In this document: positions 18,094 through 26,162 of the stretch, one piece after another | Position numbering within the stretch: the stretch's first letter is position 1 | Layout: each line of letters opens with the position of its first letter | Made by a program: the position numbers and the translations under genes | Notes under the pieces: model-generated | Database searches by the model: none | Told to the model about the DNA's origin: nothing | The model's input: the letters and a program-made list of their open reading frames with translations, nothing else | Assembly: GCA_963745205.1 (NCBI GenBank) | Contig: CAVUWX010000004.1 | Span: 62,001-126,000, forward strand | Origin: Hyphomicrobium_A sp963745205 | GTDB taxonomy: Bacteria; Pseudomonadota; Alphaproteobacteria; Rhizobiales; Hyphomicrobiaceae | Direction of reading: 5' to 3' | DNA length: 64,000 bases

Positions 18094-18765
18094 ATGCTCG
18101 ATCTCTCGACCCCTAAAGGCCGCATCATCGCCGCCGCGCTGCGGCTTGCAGGCGAGCGCCCCTGGCGCGACGTGACGCTCACCGACATCGCGAAAGCGGC
18201 CGACGTTAACCTCAACGAGGTACGCCGCGACTTCAATTCCAAGGCCGAGGTCCTGGCCGCGTTCGTGCGCGCCGTCGACGATGAGGTGCTCGCGCGCGCG
18301 CCCAAGCGCGCCGCGGGTCAGTCGCCGCGCGATGCGATCTTCGATGTGGTGATGAGCCGCTTCGACGTGATGGCACCCTACAGGCCGGCGCTCAACTCCA
18401 TCGCGGCGACGTGGACGCTCGATCCGGCGCTCTTGCGCGCGCTCTCGCAATCGCAGGCATGGATGCTCCGCGCAGCCGACATTCAAGCCGACGGCCTTGA
18501 TGGCCAGCTGCGCGCGACCGGGCTCGGCGCCGTCTACGGCTCCGTCTTTCGCACCTGGCTCAAGGACGACGACCCAGGGCTTGCGCGCACCATGGCGGCG
18601 CTCGACCGTCGCTTAAGGCGCGGCGAGGAGATGCTGAGCTCGATCGATACGTTCGCCAAGCGGGTGTGCGACGTGGCTGCCGGATTCAATAATGCCTGCA
18701 GACGCGCGAGCGAGCGGGCCGAGCCGAAGGGCGCCTCCGAAAGCCCGCCGTCTGCATCGGCGTGA
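18094..18765 (+). CDS. TetR/AcrR-family regulator
   Basis: A 223-aa regulator. The N-terminal helix-turn-helix is clear (GRIIAAALRLAGERPWRDVTLTDIAKAADVNLNEVRRDFNSKAEVLAAF, about residues 8-55). The all-alpha C-terminal ligand domain is not assignable to a subfamily. The ATG at 18094 follows AAGGAG at good spacing, which decides against the longer frame. Two palindromes upstream suggest autoregulation. It converges on the histidine kinase gene, whose stop abuts it at 18766, so the two are unlikely to be one operon. Confidence 0.85.
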   Translation: MLDLSTPKGRIIAAALRLAGERPWRDVTLTDIAKAADVNLNEVRRDFNSKAEVLAAFVRAVDDEVLARAPKRAAGQSPRDAIFDVVMSRFDVMAPYRPALNSIAATWTLDPALLRALSQSQAWMLRAADIQADGLDGQLRATGLGAVYGSVFRTWLKDDDPGLARTMAALDRRLRRGEEMLSSIDTFAKRVCDVAAGFNNACRRASERAEPKGASESPPSASA

Positions 18766-20298
18766 TCAGAGCGGCACCGAGATGATCGCGCGCAAGCCGC
18801 CCATCGAGCTCTCCCCCAGCGTAATGTCGCCGCCGTGGCTCTTGGCGATGTCGCGGGCGATGGCGAGGCCGAGGCCGGTGTTGCCTTCGTCCTGGTTGCG
18901 CGCGTGGTCGAGCCGGTAGAACGGCTTGAACACGTTGCCGCGCTCGGAGGCCGGAATGCCGGGGCCATTGTCGTCGACCTCCACGCGCACCCATTGGCCT
19001 TCGACAGCCGCGCGGACGATCACTTGATCGCCGAAGCGGACCGCGTTGGAGACGAGGTTTGTTATCGCGCGCTTGAAGGCCTGCCGCTTTAGCGGCAGCA
19101 CAATGTCCTGGCGCCGCTTCCTGAGCTTCAGCTCGATCGGCGTGCCGTAGACCTGCGATTCCTCGTGGATCTCCTGCAGCAGCTCGCAAAGATTGGTGAT
19201 TGTCGAGACCTCGCCGCCGTCGCCCTTGGCGAAGGCAAGATAGTCCTCGAGCATGCTCTGCATCTCGCGTACGTCGGATTGCAGGGATTGTGTCTCCGCC
19301 GTATCCCCGAGCAGCGCCAGCTCGAGCTTGAAGCGCGTCAGAACCGTGCGCAGGTCGTGGCTGACGCCGGCAAGCATGTGCGTGCGCTGCTCGACGTGGG
19401 TCGTGATGCGGTCGCGCATCTCGAGGAAGGCGGTCGCTGCCTGGCGCACCTCGCGCGCGCCACGGGGGCGGAAATCGTCCGACACCGTGCGTCCCTTGCC
19501 GAAGGCGTCGGCGGCTTCGGCGAGCCTCAAAATCGGGCGGATCTGATTGCGCAGGAATAGGATCGCGACGGTGAGCAGGATGACGGAGGAGCCGATCATC
19601 CATAAGAGGAAGATGTGCGAGTTGGAGGCGTAGGTTTGCGAGCGCGTGGCGACGAAGCGCAGGATGGCGTTGGCATGCTTGACGCGGATTTCCACGTGGC
19701 GCGACTGGCCGACCGTGTCGATCCAGAACGGGCGCTGCACCTGGCGGCGGATCTCGTCCGACAGCGCCTGGTCGAGCAGCGCGAAGAACGGCTTCGGTCG
19801 CGGCGCCGGTAGGTCGCCGGGGGGCAGGATCTGCATCGACAGATTGAGCCGGTCGCGCGCCATCTCGATGAGCTGGTTGTAGTCGTTCTGGCGCGGATAT
19901 TCGTCGTAGACGTCGATCAGCGCAGCAATGTCGCGCGCGGTCGCCTCCGCAAGCCGGCGCGTGACCGCCTGCCAGTGCCGCTCCATGAACACGAAGGCGA
20001 CAACTCCTTCGAGCACGACGATCGGCGCGATGATGATGATGAGCGCGCGGGCGTAAAGGCCCTTGGGCAGCGCCGCCGAGATGAGTCCCTGGATGCGGCG
20101 CATGTTGGCTGCATGCGTCGTGGTGAACCAGGCGAGGCCGGCGGACGACCATGCGCGCAAGCGCGTCGCCTCGATGTGGGGCCACTGCCACTGCGTGCGC
20201 GCCCGGGGCGGCAGCCGCAGCGAGGATTCGAGCCATTGCTGTGCGCCCTGCCACCGCGCGCGCAACGCGTTCATGCGCTCGTCGTTCGGAGCGAGCAT
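18766..20298 (-). CDS. Sensor histidine kinase, EnvZ-like
   Basis: A 510-aa inner-membrane kinase. Two transmembrane segments (about residues 84-105 and 228-249) bracket a periplasmic sensor of about 120 residues. A HAMP domain follows, then HisKA with the phospho-accepting His314 in AGVSHDLRTVL and HATPase_c with NLVSNAV, DDNGPGIP and GNTGLGLAI. It is 30 bp downstream of a PetR-like regulator on the same strand, so they form a two-component pair. The signal is unknown; the sensor domain has no recognisable ligand motif. Confidence 0.9.
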   Translation of the reverse strand: MLAPNDERMNALRARWQGAQQWLESSLRLPPRARTQWQWPHIEATRLRAWSSAGLAWFTTTHAANMRRIQGLISAALPKGLYARALIIIIAPIVVLEGVVAFVFMERHWQAVTRRLAEATARDIAALIDVYDEYPRQNDYNQLIEMARDRLNLSMQILPPGDLPAPRPKPFFALLDQALSDEIRRQVQRPFWIDTVGQSRHVEIRVKHANAILRFVATRSQTYASNSHIFLLWMIGSSVILLTVAILFLRNQIRPILRLAEAADAFGKGRTVSDDFRPRGAREVRQAATAFLEMRDRITTHVEQRTHMLAGVSHDLRTVLTRFKLELALLGDTAETQSLQSDVREMQSMLEDYLAFAKGDGGEVSTITNLCELLQEIHEESQVYGTPIELKLRKRRQDIVLPLKRQAFKRAITNLVSNAVRFGDQVIVRAAVEGQWVRVEVDDNGPGIPASERGNVFKPFYRLDHARNQDEGNTGLGLAIARDIAKSHGGDITLGESSMGGLRAIISVPL

Positions 20299-20327
20299 CT
20301 AGAGCCGACCTCGTGCGGAATACCTTC

Positions 20328-21044
20328 TCAATCGGAATAAAGAATATACCCTTTGCCGCGCACTGTCTGAAGGTACACCGGGTTCGAGGGGTCGGTCTCT
20401 ATTTTGCGGCGCAAACGGTTGATCTGAACGTCGATGGCACGGTCGCTCCCCGTCGAATCCTCGGCGAAAAGCTCGTGCCGCGCGATGGGGGTGCCGATGC
20501 GCTGGGCGAAGACGCGGAGGAGGTCGCGCTCGCGCTCGGTGAGCTTCACGGTCTCGTCGCCGTGGCGCAGCTCCCCGCGACCCACGTGAAACACGTGCGC
20601 GCCCATGCGGATCTCGTCGTGCGGTCCGGTCGGCCCCGTTCCGCGCCGCAGGATGTTGCGCAGCCGCAGCAAGAGCTCGCGCGGCTCGAATGGCTTGGGG
20701 ATGTAGTCGTCGACGCCCGCCTCGAGGCCCTCGATGCGGTGCTCGGGCTCGGAACGTGCGGTCAGCATGCAGATAGGGATCGAGCGCGTTGCCTTGAGAT
20801 CGCGCGCGAGGTCGAGGCCGTTCTCGCCGGGCATCATCACGTCGAGCAGCACAACGTCGAACTCGAGCCCACGCATGCCGGCGCGCGCGCTTGCCGCGTC
20901 CGCCGCGGTCGTCACGCGGAAACCGTGCTCGGCGAGGTAGCGGCCGAGCAAGTCGCGGATCTTCTGGTCGTCATCGACGACGAGAACGTGCGGCGCGTTG
21001 TCGGGAAGCGACGCGCATTGAGATGCGATCTTCGCGGCCTTCAT
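20328..21044 (-). CDS. petR: OmpR-family response regulator, PetR-like
   Basis: A 238-aa response regulator: receiver domain with phospho-acceptor Asp68 (VVLLDVMMPGENG), the switch Thr in CMLTARSE and Lys in YIPKPFEPREL, followed by an OmpR winged helix (RAIDVQINRLRRKIETDPSNPVYLQTVRGKGY). The placement after a PetP-like MarR gene matches the petPR pair described near cytochrome bc1 genes in Rhodobacter; no pet structural genes are in this window, so the symbol rests on similarity and order. Confidence 0.85.
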   Translation of the reverse strand: MKAAKIASQCASLPDNAPHVLVVDDDQKIRDLLGRYLAEHGFRVTTAADAASARAGMRGLEFDVVLLDVMMPGENGLDLARDLKATRSIPICMLTARSEPEHRIEGLEAGVDDYIPKPFEPRELLLRLRNILRRGTGPTGPHDEIRMGAHVFHVGRGELRHGDETVKLTERERDLLRVFAQRIGTPIARHELFAEDSTGSDRAIDVQINRLRRKIETDPSNPVYLQTVRGKGYILYSD

Positions 21045-21074
21045 GCTCGGCCTCTCGGTTCTCGGACTCTCGGT

Positions 21075-21656
21075 TCAGCCGCCACCGGGCGTGCCAGGGT
21101 GCAGCTTAAGCAGCGCTTCGACGCCGGGCCGATCGGACTCTGCAATCATGGCAAAAAGGAAGCGGCGCGTTAACTCTCGCGCTCCCGGGCCGGCCTTAGC
21201 AAGGGCCGCCTCAATGCGCTTGATTTGCAAGGCGGTAAGCTTATCGGCGAGACGACCACCCTTGGCGGTCACAAACAAGCGGCGCTCGCGGCGGTCGTCG
21301 TTGCCGTGCTTTTGCATGATGAAGCCCTTGCCGATGAGCTGCTTCAAGACGCGGGCGAGGCTCTGCTTGGTGATTTTCAAAATGTCGAGCAGATCGGCGA
21401 CGCGCAGGCCGGGCTGCCGATGCACGAAATGCAGCACGCGATGATGGGCGCGGCCGAACCCGTATTCCTCGAGCACCGCATCGGGGTCGCCGGTGAAATC
21501 GCGGTAGGCGAAGAACAGCAGCTCGGCGCAGGCGACGAGCTCTTCGCGAGCGGGACCGTCCGGAGCGTCGGAGGCTGCGCCGTTCGTCGATTGTGCAGAG
21601 CTTGGGGAGCGTGAGGTGCGGCGACCGGGTACGCTGTCGGACGTTATGTCAGTCAT
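21075..21656 (-). CDS. petP: MarR-family regulator, PetP-like
   Basis: A 193-aa winged-helix regulator. After a Ser/Pro-rich N-terminal stretch of about 35 residues comes the MarR domain (HHRVLHFVHRQPGLRVADLLDILKITKQSLARVLKQLIGKGFI, then a wing with DDRRERRLFVTAKG). It is 30 bp upstream of the PetR-like gene and heads a three-gene unit with the kinase. It is divergent from ilvE with a 177-bp gap. Confidence 0.85.
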   Translation of the reverse strand: MTDITSDSVPGRRTSRSPSSAQSTNGAASDAPDGPAREELVACAELLFFAYRDFTGDPDAVLEEYGFGRAHHRVLHFVHRQPGLRVADLLDILKITKQSLARVLKQLIGKGFIMQKHGNDDRRERRLFVTAKGGRLADKLTALQIKRIEAALAKAGPGARELTRRFLFAMIAESDRPGVEALLKLHPGTPGGG

Positions 21657-21833
21657 GTTGACTTATTTGGCTCCGATTGCTACTCGTGGCAAGTCATTTT
21701 CGCGCAGGCGGTCGAGCGTCTTTGCACGGGAGGCACCGCTTAAGCGGCGCGTCCTAGTTTGCTCTGCAAAGCTCGCCTCCGTGCGGTCCCTGGCGCCAAA
21801 TCGACGACGCGCGAAAGTCCACGGAGAGAACGC

Positions 21834-22727
21834 ATGCCCGAGCCCGCACCCTTTCACGATCGCGACGGACAGATTTGGCTCGACGGCAAGCTCGTCCCCT
21901 GGCGGCAAGCAAACATCCACGTGCTCACGCATGCTTTGCACTACGGCAGCGCCGTCTTCGAGGGCGAGCGCGCCTACGGCGGGGAGATTTTCAAGCTCAC
22001 GGAGCATTCGCAGCGCCTGCACGACAGCGCGCGCGCGCTCGACTACGAGATCCCTTACACGGTCGCCGAGATCGACCAGATCTGCCGCGACGTGGTCAAG
22101 GCCAACAACCTTTCCGATTGCTACATCCGCCCCATCGCCTGGCGCGGCAGCGAGCAGATCGGCGTCTCCGCGCAAGCGACGAAGATCCACATGGCGGTCT
22201 CGGCCTGGGAGTGGGGCTCCTACTTCCCGATGGAGCAGCGCCTCAAAGGCATCCGGCTGACGATGGCGAAATACCGCCGGCCCGACCCGATGACGGCGCC
22301 GGCGAAGAGCAAGGCCGCCGGCCTCTACATGATCTGCACCATCGAGAAGCACCGCGCGGAGCGCGCGGGCTTTGCCGACGCGCTCATGCTCGATTGGCGC
22401 GGGCGGATCGCCGAATGCACCGGCGCCAACATCTTCTTCGTCAAGGACGGCATCATCCACACACCCGATCCCGACTGCTTCCTCAACGGCATTACGCGGC
22501 GCACGGTGATCGGTCTCGCCAAGAAACGCGGCTACGAGGTCATCGAGCGCGCGATCATGCCGGACGAGCTCCCGACGTTCTCGGAGGTGTTCCTCACCGG
22601 CACGGCGGCGGAGGTCACGCCGGTGTCGGAGATCGATCAGTTCCGCTTCAAGCCGGGCAAGATCTCGGAGACGCTGCTCAACGACTACATGGCCACCGTG
22701 CAGCCCGCGCGCAAAGCCGCCGAGTAA
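21834..22727 (+). CDS. ilvE: Branched-chain amino acid aminotransferase
   Basis: A fold-type IV PLP aminotransferase of 297 aa acting on Leu, Ile and Val. The catalytic Lys160 lies in AKSKAAGLYM, the cofactor phosphate site is around ECTGANIFFVKDG, and THALHYGSAVFEGERAY is the conserved N-terminal block. The ATG at 21834 follows GGAGAG; an upstream frame start at 21759 is less likely. Full length. Confidence 0.94.
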   Translation: MPEPAPFHDRDGQIWLDGKLVPWRQANIHVLTHALHYGSAVFEGERAYGGEIFKLTEHSQRLHDSARALDYEIPYTVAEIDQICRDVVKANNLSDCYIRPIAWRGSEQIGVSAQATKIHMAVSAWEWGSYFPMEQRLKGIRLTMAKYRRPDPMTAPAKSKAAGLYMICTIEKHRAERAGFADALMLDWRGRIAECTGANIFFVKDGIIHTPDPDCFLNGITRRTVIGLAKKRGYEVIERAIMPDELPTFSEVFLTGTAAEVTPVSEIDQFRFKPGKISETLLNDYMATVQPARKAAE

Positions 22728-22894
22728 ATCCACAGCCCCCGTCCTCCGCACCTCGGAGTGGCATGCCCGGTGAGGCTGGGTTTGCCCGCATTTGCGTGGC
22801 CGCAACGGCACACTTGTCTGCTTCTTGTGCACCCTGAGACGGCCATTCGATTGCCTTCGGAGCCCATCTCGCCGACACTGCCTCGGGGCTTGAG

Positions 22895-23188
22895 ATGCAG
22901 GGGGCAACCCTCATGCAGCGCATGGCATTGCTTGGGATCGTGGCGGCTTCCGCGCTGGCGGGAGCGACGCTCGTCGGCGCTGCGCGCGCGCAGGAGGGGC
23001 CCGGCGGCCTCATCAACCCGCAGCGCGACTGCCAGACGATACGCACATGCAACTTCCGCCGCGGCGGCTCCTACCGCGGATGCCTCTCGAGCTATAGCTG
23101 CCGCGTGTGCCGCTTCGTGCGCGTTTCGTGCAGGGGTGCAGCCGGCACCTGCCAGATGCTCCGCTGCGGCTGGGGCGGGGTCAGCTAG
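22895..23188 (+). CDS. Secreted Cys-rich protein, 97 aa
   Basis: Unrecognised. A signal peptide (MALLGIVAASALAGATLVGAA, cleavage near RAQ) leads a mature part of about 63 residues with eight Cys (DCQTIRTCN, GCLSSYSCRVC, VSCRG, GTCQMLRCG), enough for four disulfides in the periplasm. Translation may start at 22895 or at the internal Met of MQRMALL (22913). Its 3' end overlaps the convergent 80-aa gene by 4 bp. Confidence 0.75.
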   Translation: MQGATLMQRMALLGIVAASALAGATLVGAARAQEGPGGLINPQRDCQTIRTCNFRRGGSYRGCLSSYSCRVCRFVRVSCRGAAGTCQMLRCGWGGVS

Positions 23189-23427
23189 ATCCGGGCAAAG
23201 AGCGCGTTGAAGACCGCGGCGAGCACGGCCGCGATCGCCGCGCCGACAGTCGCGAGCGCGATCGGGCTCAAGGGCGTGCCGAGAGCAGAACCCCCCAGTG
23301 CCAGCACGATCGTCCAAAACAGCGCCGGAAACAACGACACGATGAGGAGTCCGACGAGCCTATAGGAGGCTTCGCGCGTGGCTTCGACATCGAGGCCGAC
23401 GGAGGATTTGGCGGCTGCTGGCGTCAT
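23185..23427 (-). CDS. Small two-helix membrane protein, 80 aa
   Basis: Unrecognised. A charged N-terminus is followed by two hydrophobic segments (about residues 24-45 and 52-76), so a helical hairpin in the inner membrane is likely. No functional motif is visible. It converges with and overlaps the Cys-rich gene by 4 bp. Confidence 0.65.
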   Translation of the reverse strand: MTPAAAKSSVGLDVEATREASYRLVGLLIVSLFPALFWTIVLALGGSALGTPLSPIALATVGAAIAAVLAAVFNALFARI

Positions 23428-23617
23428 GCGCTCTCAGGTGAAGCGGTTAGTCCACCCCGTTCACGCTAGGAGGCCAGGGTGAACGAACTCCTAACGGCGC
23501 TTGCGCGCGTCAACTCGGCGGAAGTCAACATTAACGCCTTATGATTGAGGGCCCATTGTGGAACAGACGACGGCGTTAGGCTGGCACTGAGACAAAGCGG
23601 GATCGACAAGCACACGC

Positions 23618-25246
23618 ATGCATGCTGCTCAAACCTTCGACGTCGCGATCATCGGCGCCGGCCACAATGGCCTTGCCTGCGCGGCCTATCTGGCGGCCGC
23701 GGGTCTAGAGACTATCGTGCTCGAGCAGAACGAAGTCGTCGGCGGCGCGGCGGTGACGGAGGAATTCCACCCGGGCTTCCGCAACTCGGTCGCCGCCTAC
23801 ACGGTCAGTCTGCTCAACCCCAAGGTGATCGCCGATCTCGAGCTCGCCAAGCACGGGCTCACAATTGTCGAGCGGCCGGCCGCGAACTTCTGGCCCGTCG
23901 ATGCGACGCGCTTCCTGCTCATGCGCGGCGGCCTCGCGGACCGGCAGGCTGCGGTCGCGCGCTTCTCTGAGCGCGACGCCGAGCGGCTGCCGTCCTACGA
24001 GGCGGCGCTCGCGCGCGCTGCCGATGTGTTGCGCGATCTCGTGCTGCGCACGCCACCCAACGCCGGCGGCGGCATCGTGGAGCTCGTAAAGGGCGCCAGC
24101 ATCGGCCGCAGAGTGCTCGCCCTCGATCTTGCAGACAAGCGGGTGCTGCTCGATCTCTTCACGCTGAGCGCGGCGGATTTCCTCGGCGCCTGGTTTGAGA
24201 GCGACGTCGTCCGGGGCGCGCTCGCCTTCGACGGCATCGTCGGCAACTACGCCGCGCCTTCGACGCCGGGCACGGCCTATGTTCTGCTCCACCACTGTTT
24301 CGGCGAGGTCAACGGCCGCCGCGGCGCCTGGGGCCACGCGCTGGGCGGCATGGGCGCGATCACGCAGGCAATGGCTGCGTCGGCGCGAGCGCGTGGAGCG
24401 ACGATCCGCACGCAGGCGGGGGTCGCGCGGCTGCTCACGAAGGACGGCAGGGTGCGCGGCGTCGCGCTGACAAACGGTGAGGAGATCTCCGCGCGTGCCG
24501 TCGCCGCCAACATTGCGCCGAAGCTCCTGTTCCGCGATCTCGTGCCCGCCGATGCCGTCGCGCCCGAGCTGCGCGAGCGCTTCGTCGCGATCAAGTCGGG
24601 GTCGGGCACCTTCCGCATGAACGTCGCACTGAGAGAGCTGCCGAGCTTTACCTGCAGGCCTAGCACGCAGGCGCAGGATCACCACGGCTCGGGCATCGTC
24701 ATAGGCCCGACGCTTCCCTACCTCGAGCAGGCCTATCTCGACGCGCGCCGCAGCGGATGGTCGGCCGAGCCCGTCGTCGAGATGCTGATCCCCTCGACGC
24801 TCGACCACACGCTTGCGCCGCCCGGCCGACACGTCGCGAGCCTGTTCGTGCAGCACGTCGCGCCGCATCTGCCCGCGCCCCGCAGTTGGCAGGACGAGCG
24901 CGAGAAAGAGGCCTTCGCCGATCTCGTCATCGACACCGTCACGCGCCACGCTCCCAACTTCAAGGCCTCGGTGCTCGCGCGCCAGGTGCTCTCGCCGCTC
25001 GACCTCGAACGCCGCTTCGGCATGATCGATGGCGACATCTTCCACGGCGCGCTCTCGCTCAACCAGCTCTTCTCGGCAAGGCCCGTGCTCGGCTATGCCG
25101 TCTATCGCCTGCCGCTGCCCGGGCTCTATCTGTGCGGCGCCGGCGCCCATCCCGGTGGCGGCATCACGGGCGTCCCGGGGCACAACGCGGCGCGCGAGAT
25201 CATCCGCGACTTCAAGGGCTGGCGCCGCGGGCCGTTCGCGCGCTAG
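23618..25246 (+). CDS. FAD-dependent oxidoreductase, PYROXD2/phytoene-desaturase-like
   Basis: A 542-aa flavoprotein. The N-terminal dinucleotide-binding motif is AIIGAGHNGLACAAYLAAAGLETIVLE, followed by VGGAAVTEEFHPGFRNS; the C-terminal FAD motif is LYLCGAGAHPGGGITGVPGHNAA. This is the CrtI-like family that includes mitochondrial PYROXD2, with no proven substrate in bacteria. No carotenoid genes are nearby, so a carotenoid role is not supported. arfB follows 30 bp downstream. Confidence 0.85.
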   Translation: MHAAQTFDVAIIGAGHNGLACAAYLAAAGLETIVLEQNEVVGGAAVTEEFHPGFRNSVAAYTVSLLNPKVIADLELAKHGLTIVERPAANFWPVDATRFLLMRGGLADRQAAVARFSERDAERLPSYEAALARAADVLRDLVLRTPPNAGGGIVELVKGASIGRRVLALDLADKRVLLDLFTLSAADFLGAWFESDVVRGALAFDGIVGNYAAPSTPGTAYVLLHHCFGEVNGRRGAWGHALGGMGAITQAMAASARARGATIRTQAGVARLLTKDGRVRGVALTNGEEISARAVAANIAPKLLFRDLVPADAVAPELRERFVAIKSGSGTFRMNVALRELPSFTCRPSTQAQDHHGSGIVIGPTLPYLEQAYLDARRSGWSAEPVVEMLIPSTLDHTLAPPGRHVASLFVQHVAPHLPAPRSWQDEREKEAFADLVIDTVTRHAPNFKASVLARQVLSPLDLERRFGMIDGDIFHGALSLNQLFSARPVLGYAVYRLPLPGLYLCGAGAHPGGGITGVPGHNAAREIIRDFKGWRRGPFAR

Positions 25247-25276
25247 ACCATCGCACGAAGCAATTCGGCGGCCGCC

Positions 25277-25696
25277 ATGCTCAAGATCACCGACGCAATT
25301 TCCATCGACGAGCGCGAGCTGCAGGAGCGCTTCGTGCGCGCCTCCGGCCCCGGCGGGCAGAACGTCAACAAGGTATCGACCGCGGTGGAGTTGCGCTTCG
25401 ACGTGGCGCGCTCGGCGTCATTGCCCGAGGGCGTGCGCGCGCGCCTCTCCCGCCTCGCCGGGCGTCGCTTGAGCGACGAGGGCATCCTCGTCATCCGTGC
25501 CGACCGCTTCCGCACGCAGGAGCGCAATCGCGAGGACGCACGGGAGCGCCTCGCTGAGCTGGTGCGGCAAGCGACCATCGTGCCGAAGCGCCGCGTCCCG
25601 ACGCGGCCCTCGCGCGCGTCGAAGGAGCGGCGTCGTGAAGCCAAGAAGAAGCGCGGACACGTCAAGCGGCTGCGCGGCTCGCGCGACCTCGACTGA
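25277..25696 (+). CDS. arfB: Alternative ribosome-rescue factor ArfB
   Basis: A 139-aa peptidyl-tRNA hydrolase that rescues stalled ribosomes. The catalytic GGQ is at residues 26-28 (ASGPGGQNVNKVSTAV). A basic, Arg/Lys-rich C-terminal tail (KERRREAKKKRGHVKRLRG) enters the mRNA channel in known homologues. Full length. It follows the flavoprotein gene in the same direction. Confidence 0.93.
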   Translation: MLKITDAISIDERELQERFVRASGPGGQNVNKVSTAVELRFDVARSASLPEGVRARLSRLAGRRLSDEGILVIRADRFRTQERNREDARERLAELVRQATIVPKRRVPTRPSRASKERRREAKKKRGHVKRLRGSRDLD

Positions 25697-25814
25697 GGCT
25701 TGGAGGCCCACCGCACAGGGCTCGATCATGCTACCCGGGCATTGCTGTAAAACTGCAATGAATCAATGGGATGGTGCGGCGCCTGCCGTAAGCCCAAACC
25801 CCAAGGAACCCATA

Positions 25815-26144
25815 ATGCCCTATCTCTACCTCGCGCTCGCCATTGTCAGCGAGGTGATCGGCACGTCGGCGCTCAAGGCTTCCGAAGAGTTCACCCGCGT
25901 GGTGCCGTCCGTCATCGTCGCCGCCGGCTATACCTCGGCCTTCTTCTTTCTCACCCTCACGCTGCGGACGATCCCCGTCGGCGTTGCCTACGCGCTGTGG
26001 TCTGGATGCGGCATCGTGCTGATCTGCGGGCTGTCGTGGGTGCTGTTCAAGCAATCGCTCGATGGGCCGGCGCTGCTCGGCATCGGGCTCATTGCGGCGG
26101 GGGTCGCCGTGATCAACATGTACTCCGGCAGCCTCAACCCGTAG
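25815..26144 (+). CDS. Small multidrug resistance (SMR) transporter, EmrE/QacC-like
   Basis: A 109-aa four-helix inner-membrane drug/proton antiporter. The essential Glu is Glu13 in VSEVIGTSALK, and TM3 carries IPVGVAYALWSGCGIVLI, a pattern of the multidrug (Qac) rather than the guanidinium (Gdx) subgroup. An AAGGAA ribosome binding site precedes the ATG at 25815. It converges on the encapsulin cargo gene with an 18-bp gap, so no functional link is implied. Confidence 0.92.
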   Translation: MPYLYLALAIVSEVIGTSALKASEEFTRVVPSVIVAAGYTSAFFFLTLTLRTIPVGVAYALWSGCGIVLICGLSWVLFKQSLDGPALLGIGLIAAGVAVINMYSGSLNP

Positions 26145-26162
26145 CTGCCGACGGCGCTTCCT

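Noticed and set aside
25697..25814. Guanidine riboswitch upstream of the SMR transporter
   Set aside because: No pair of hairpins with ACGR loops is visible, and the protein is of the multidrug, not guanidinium, type.
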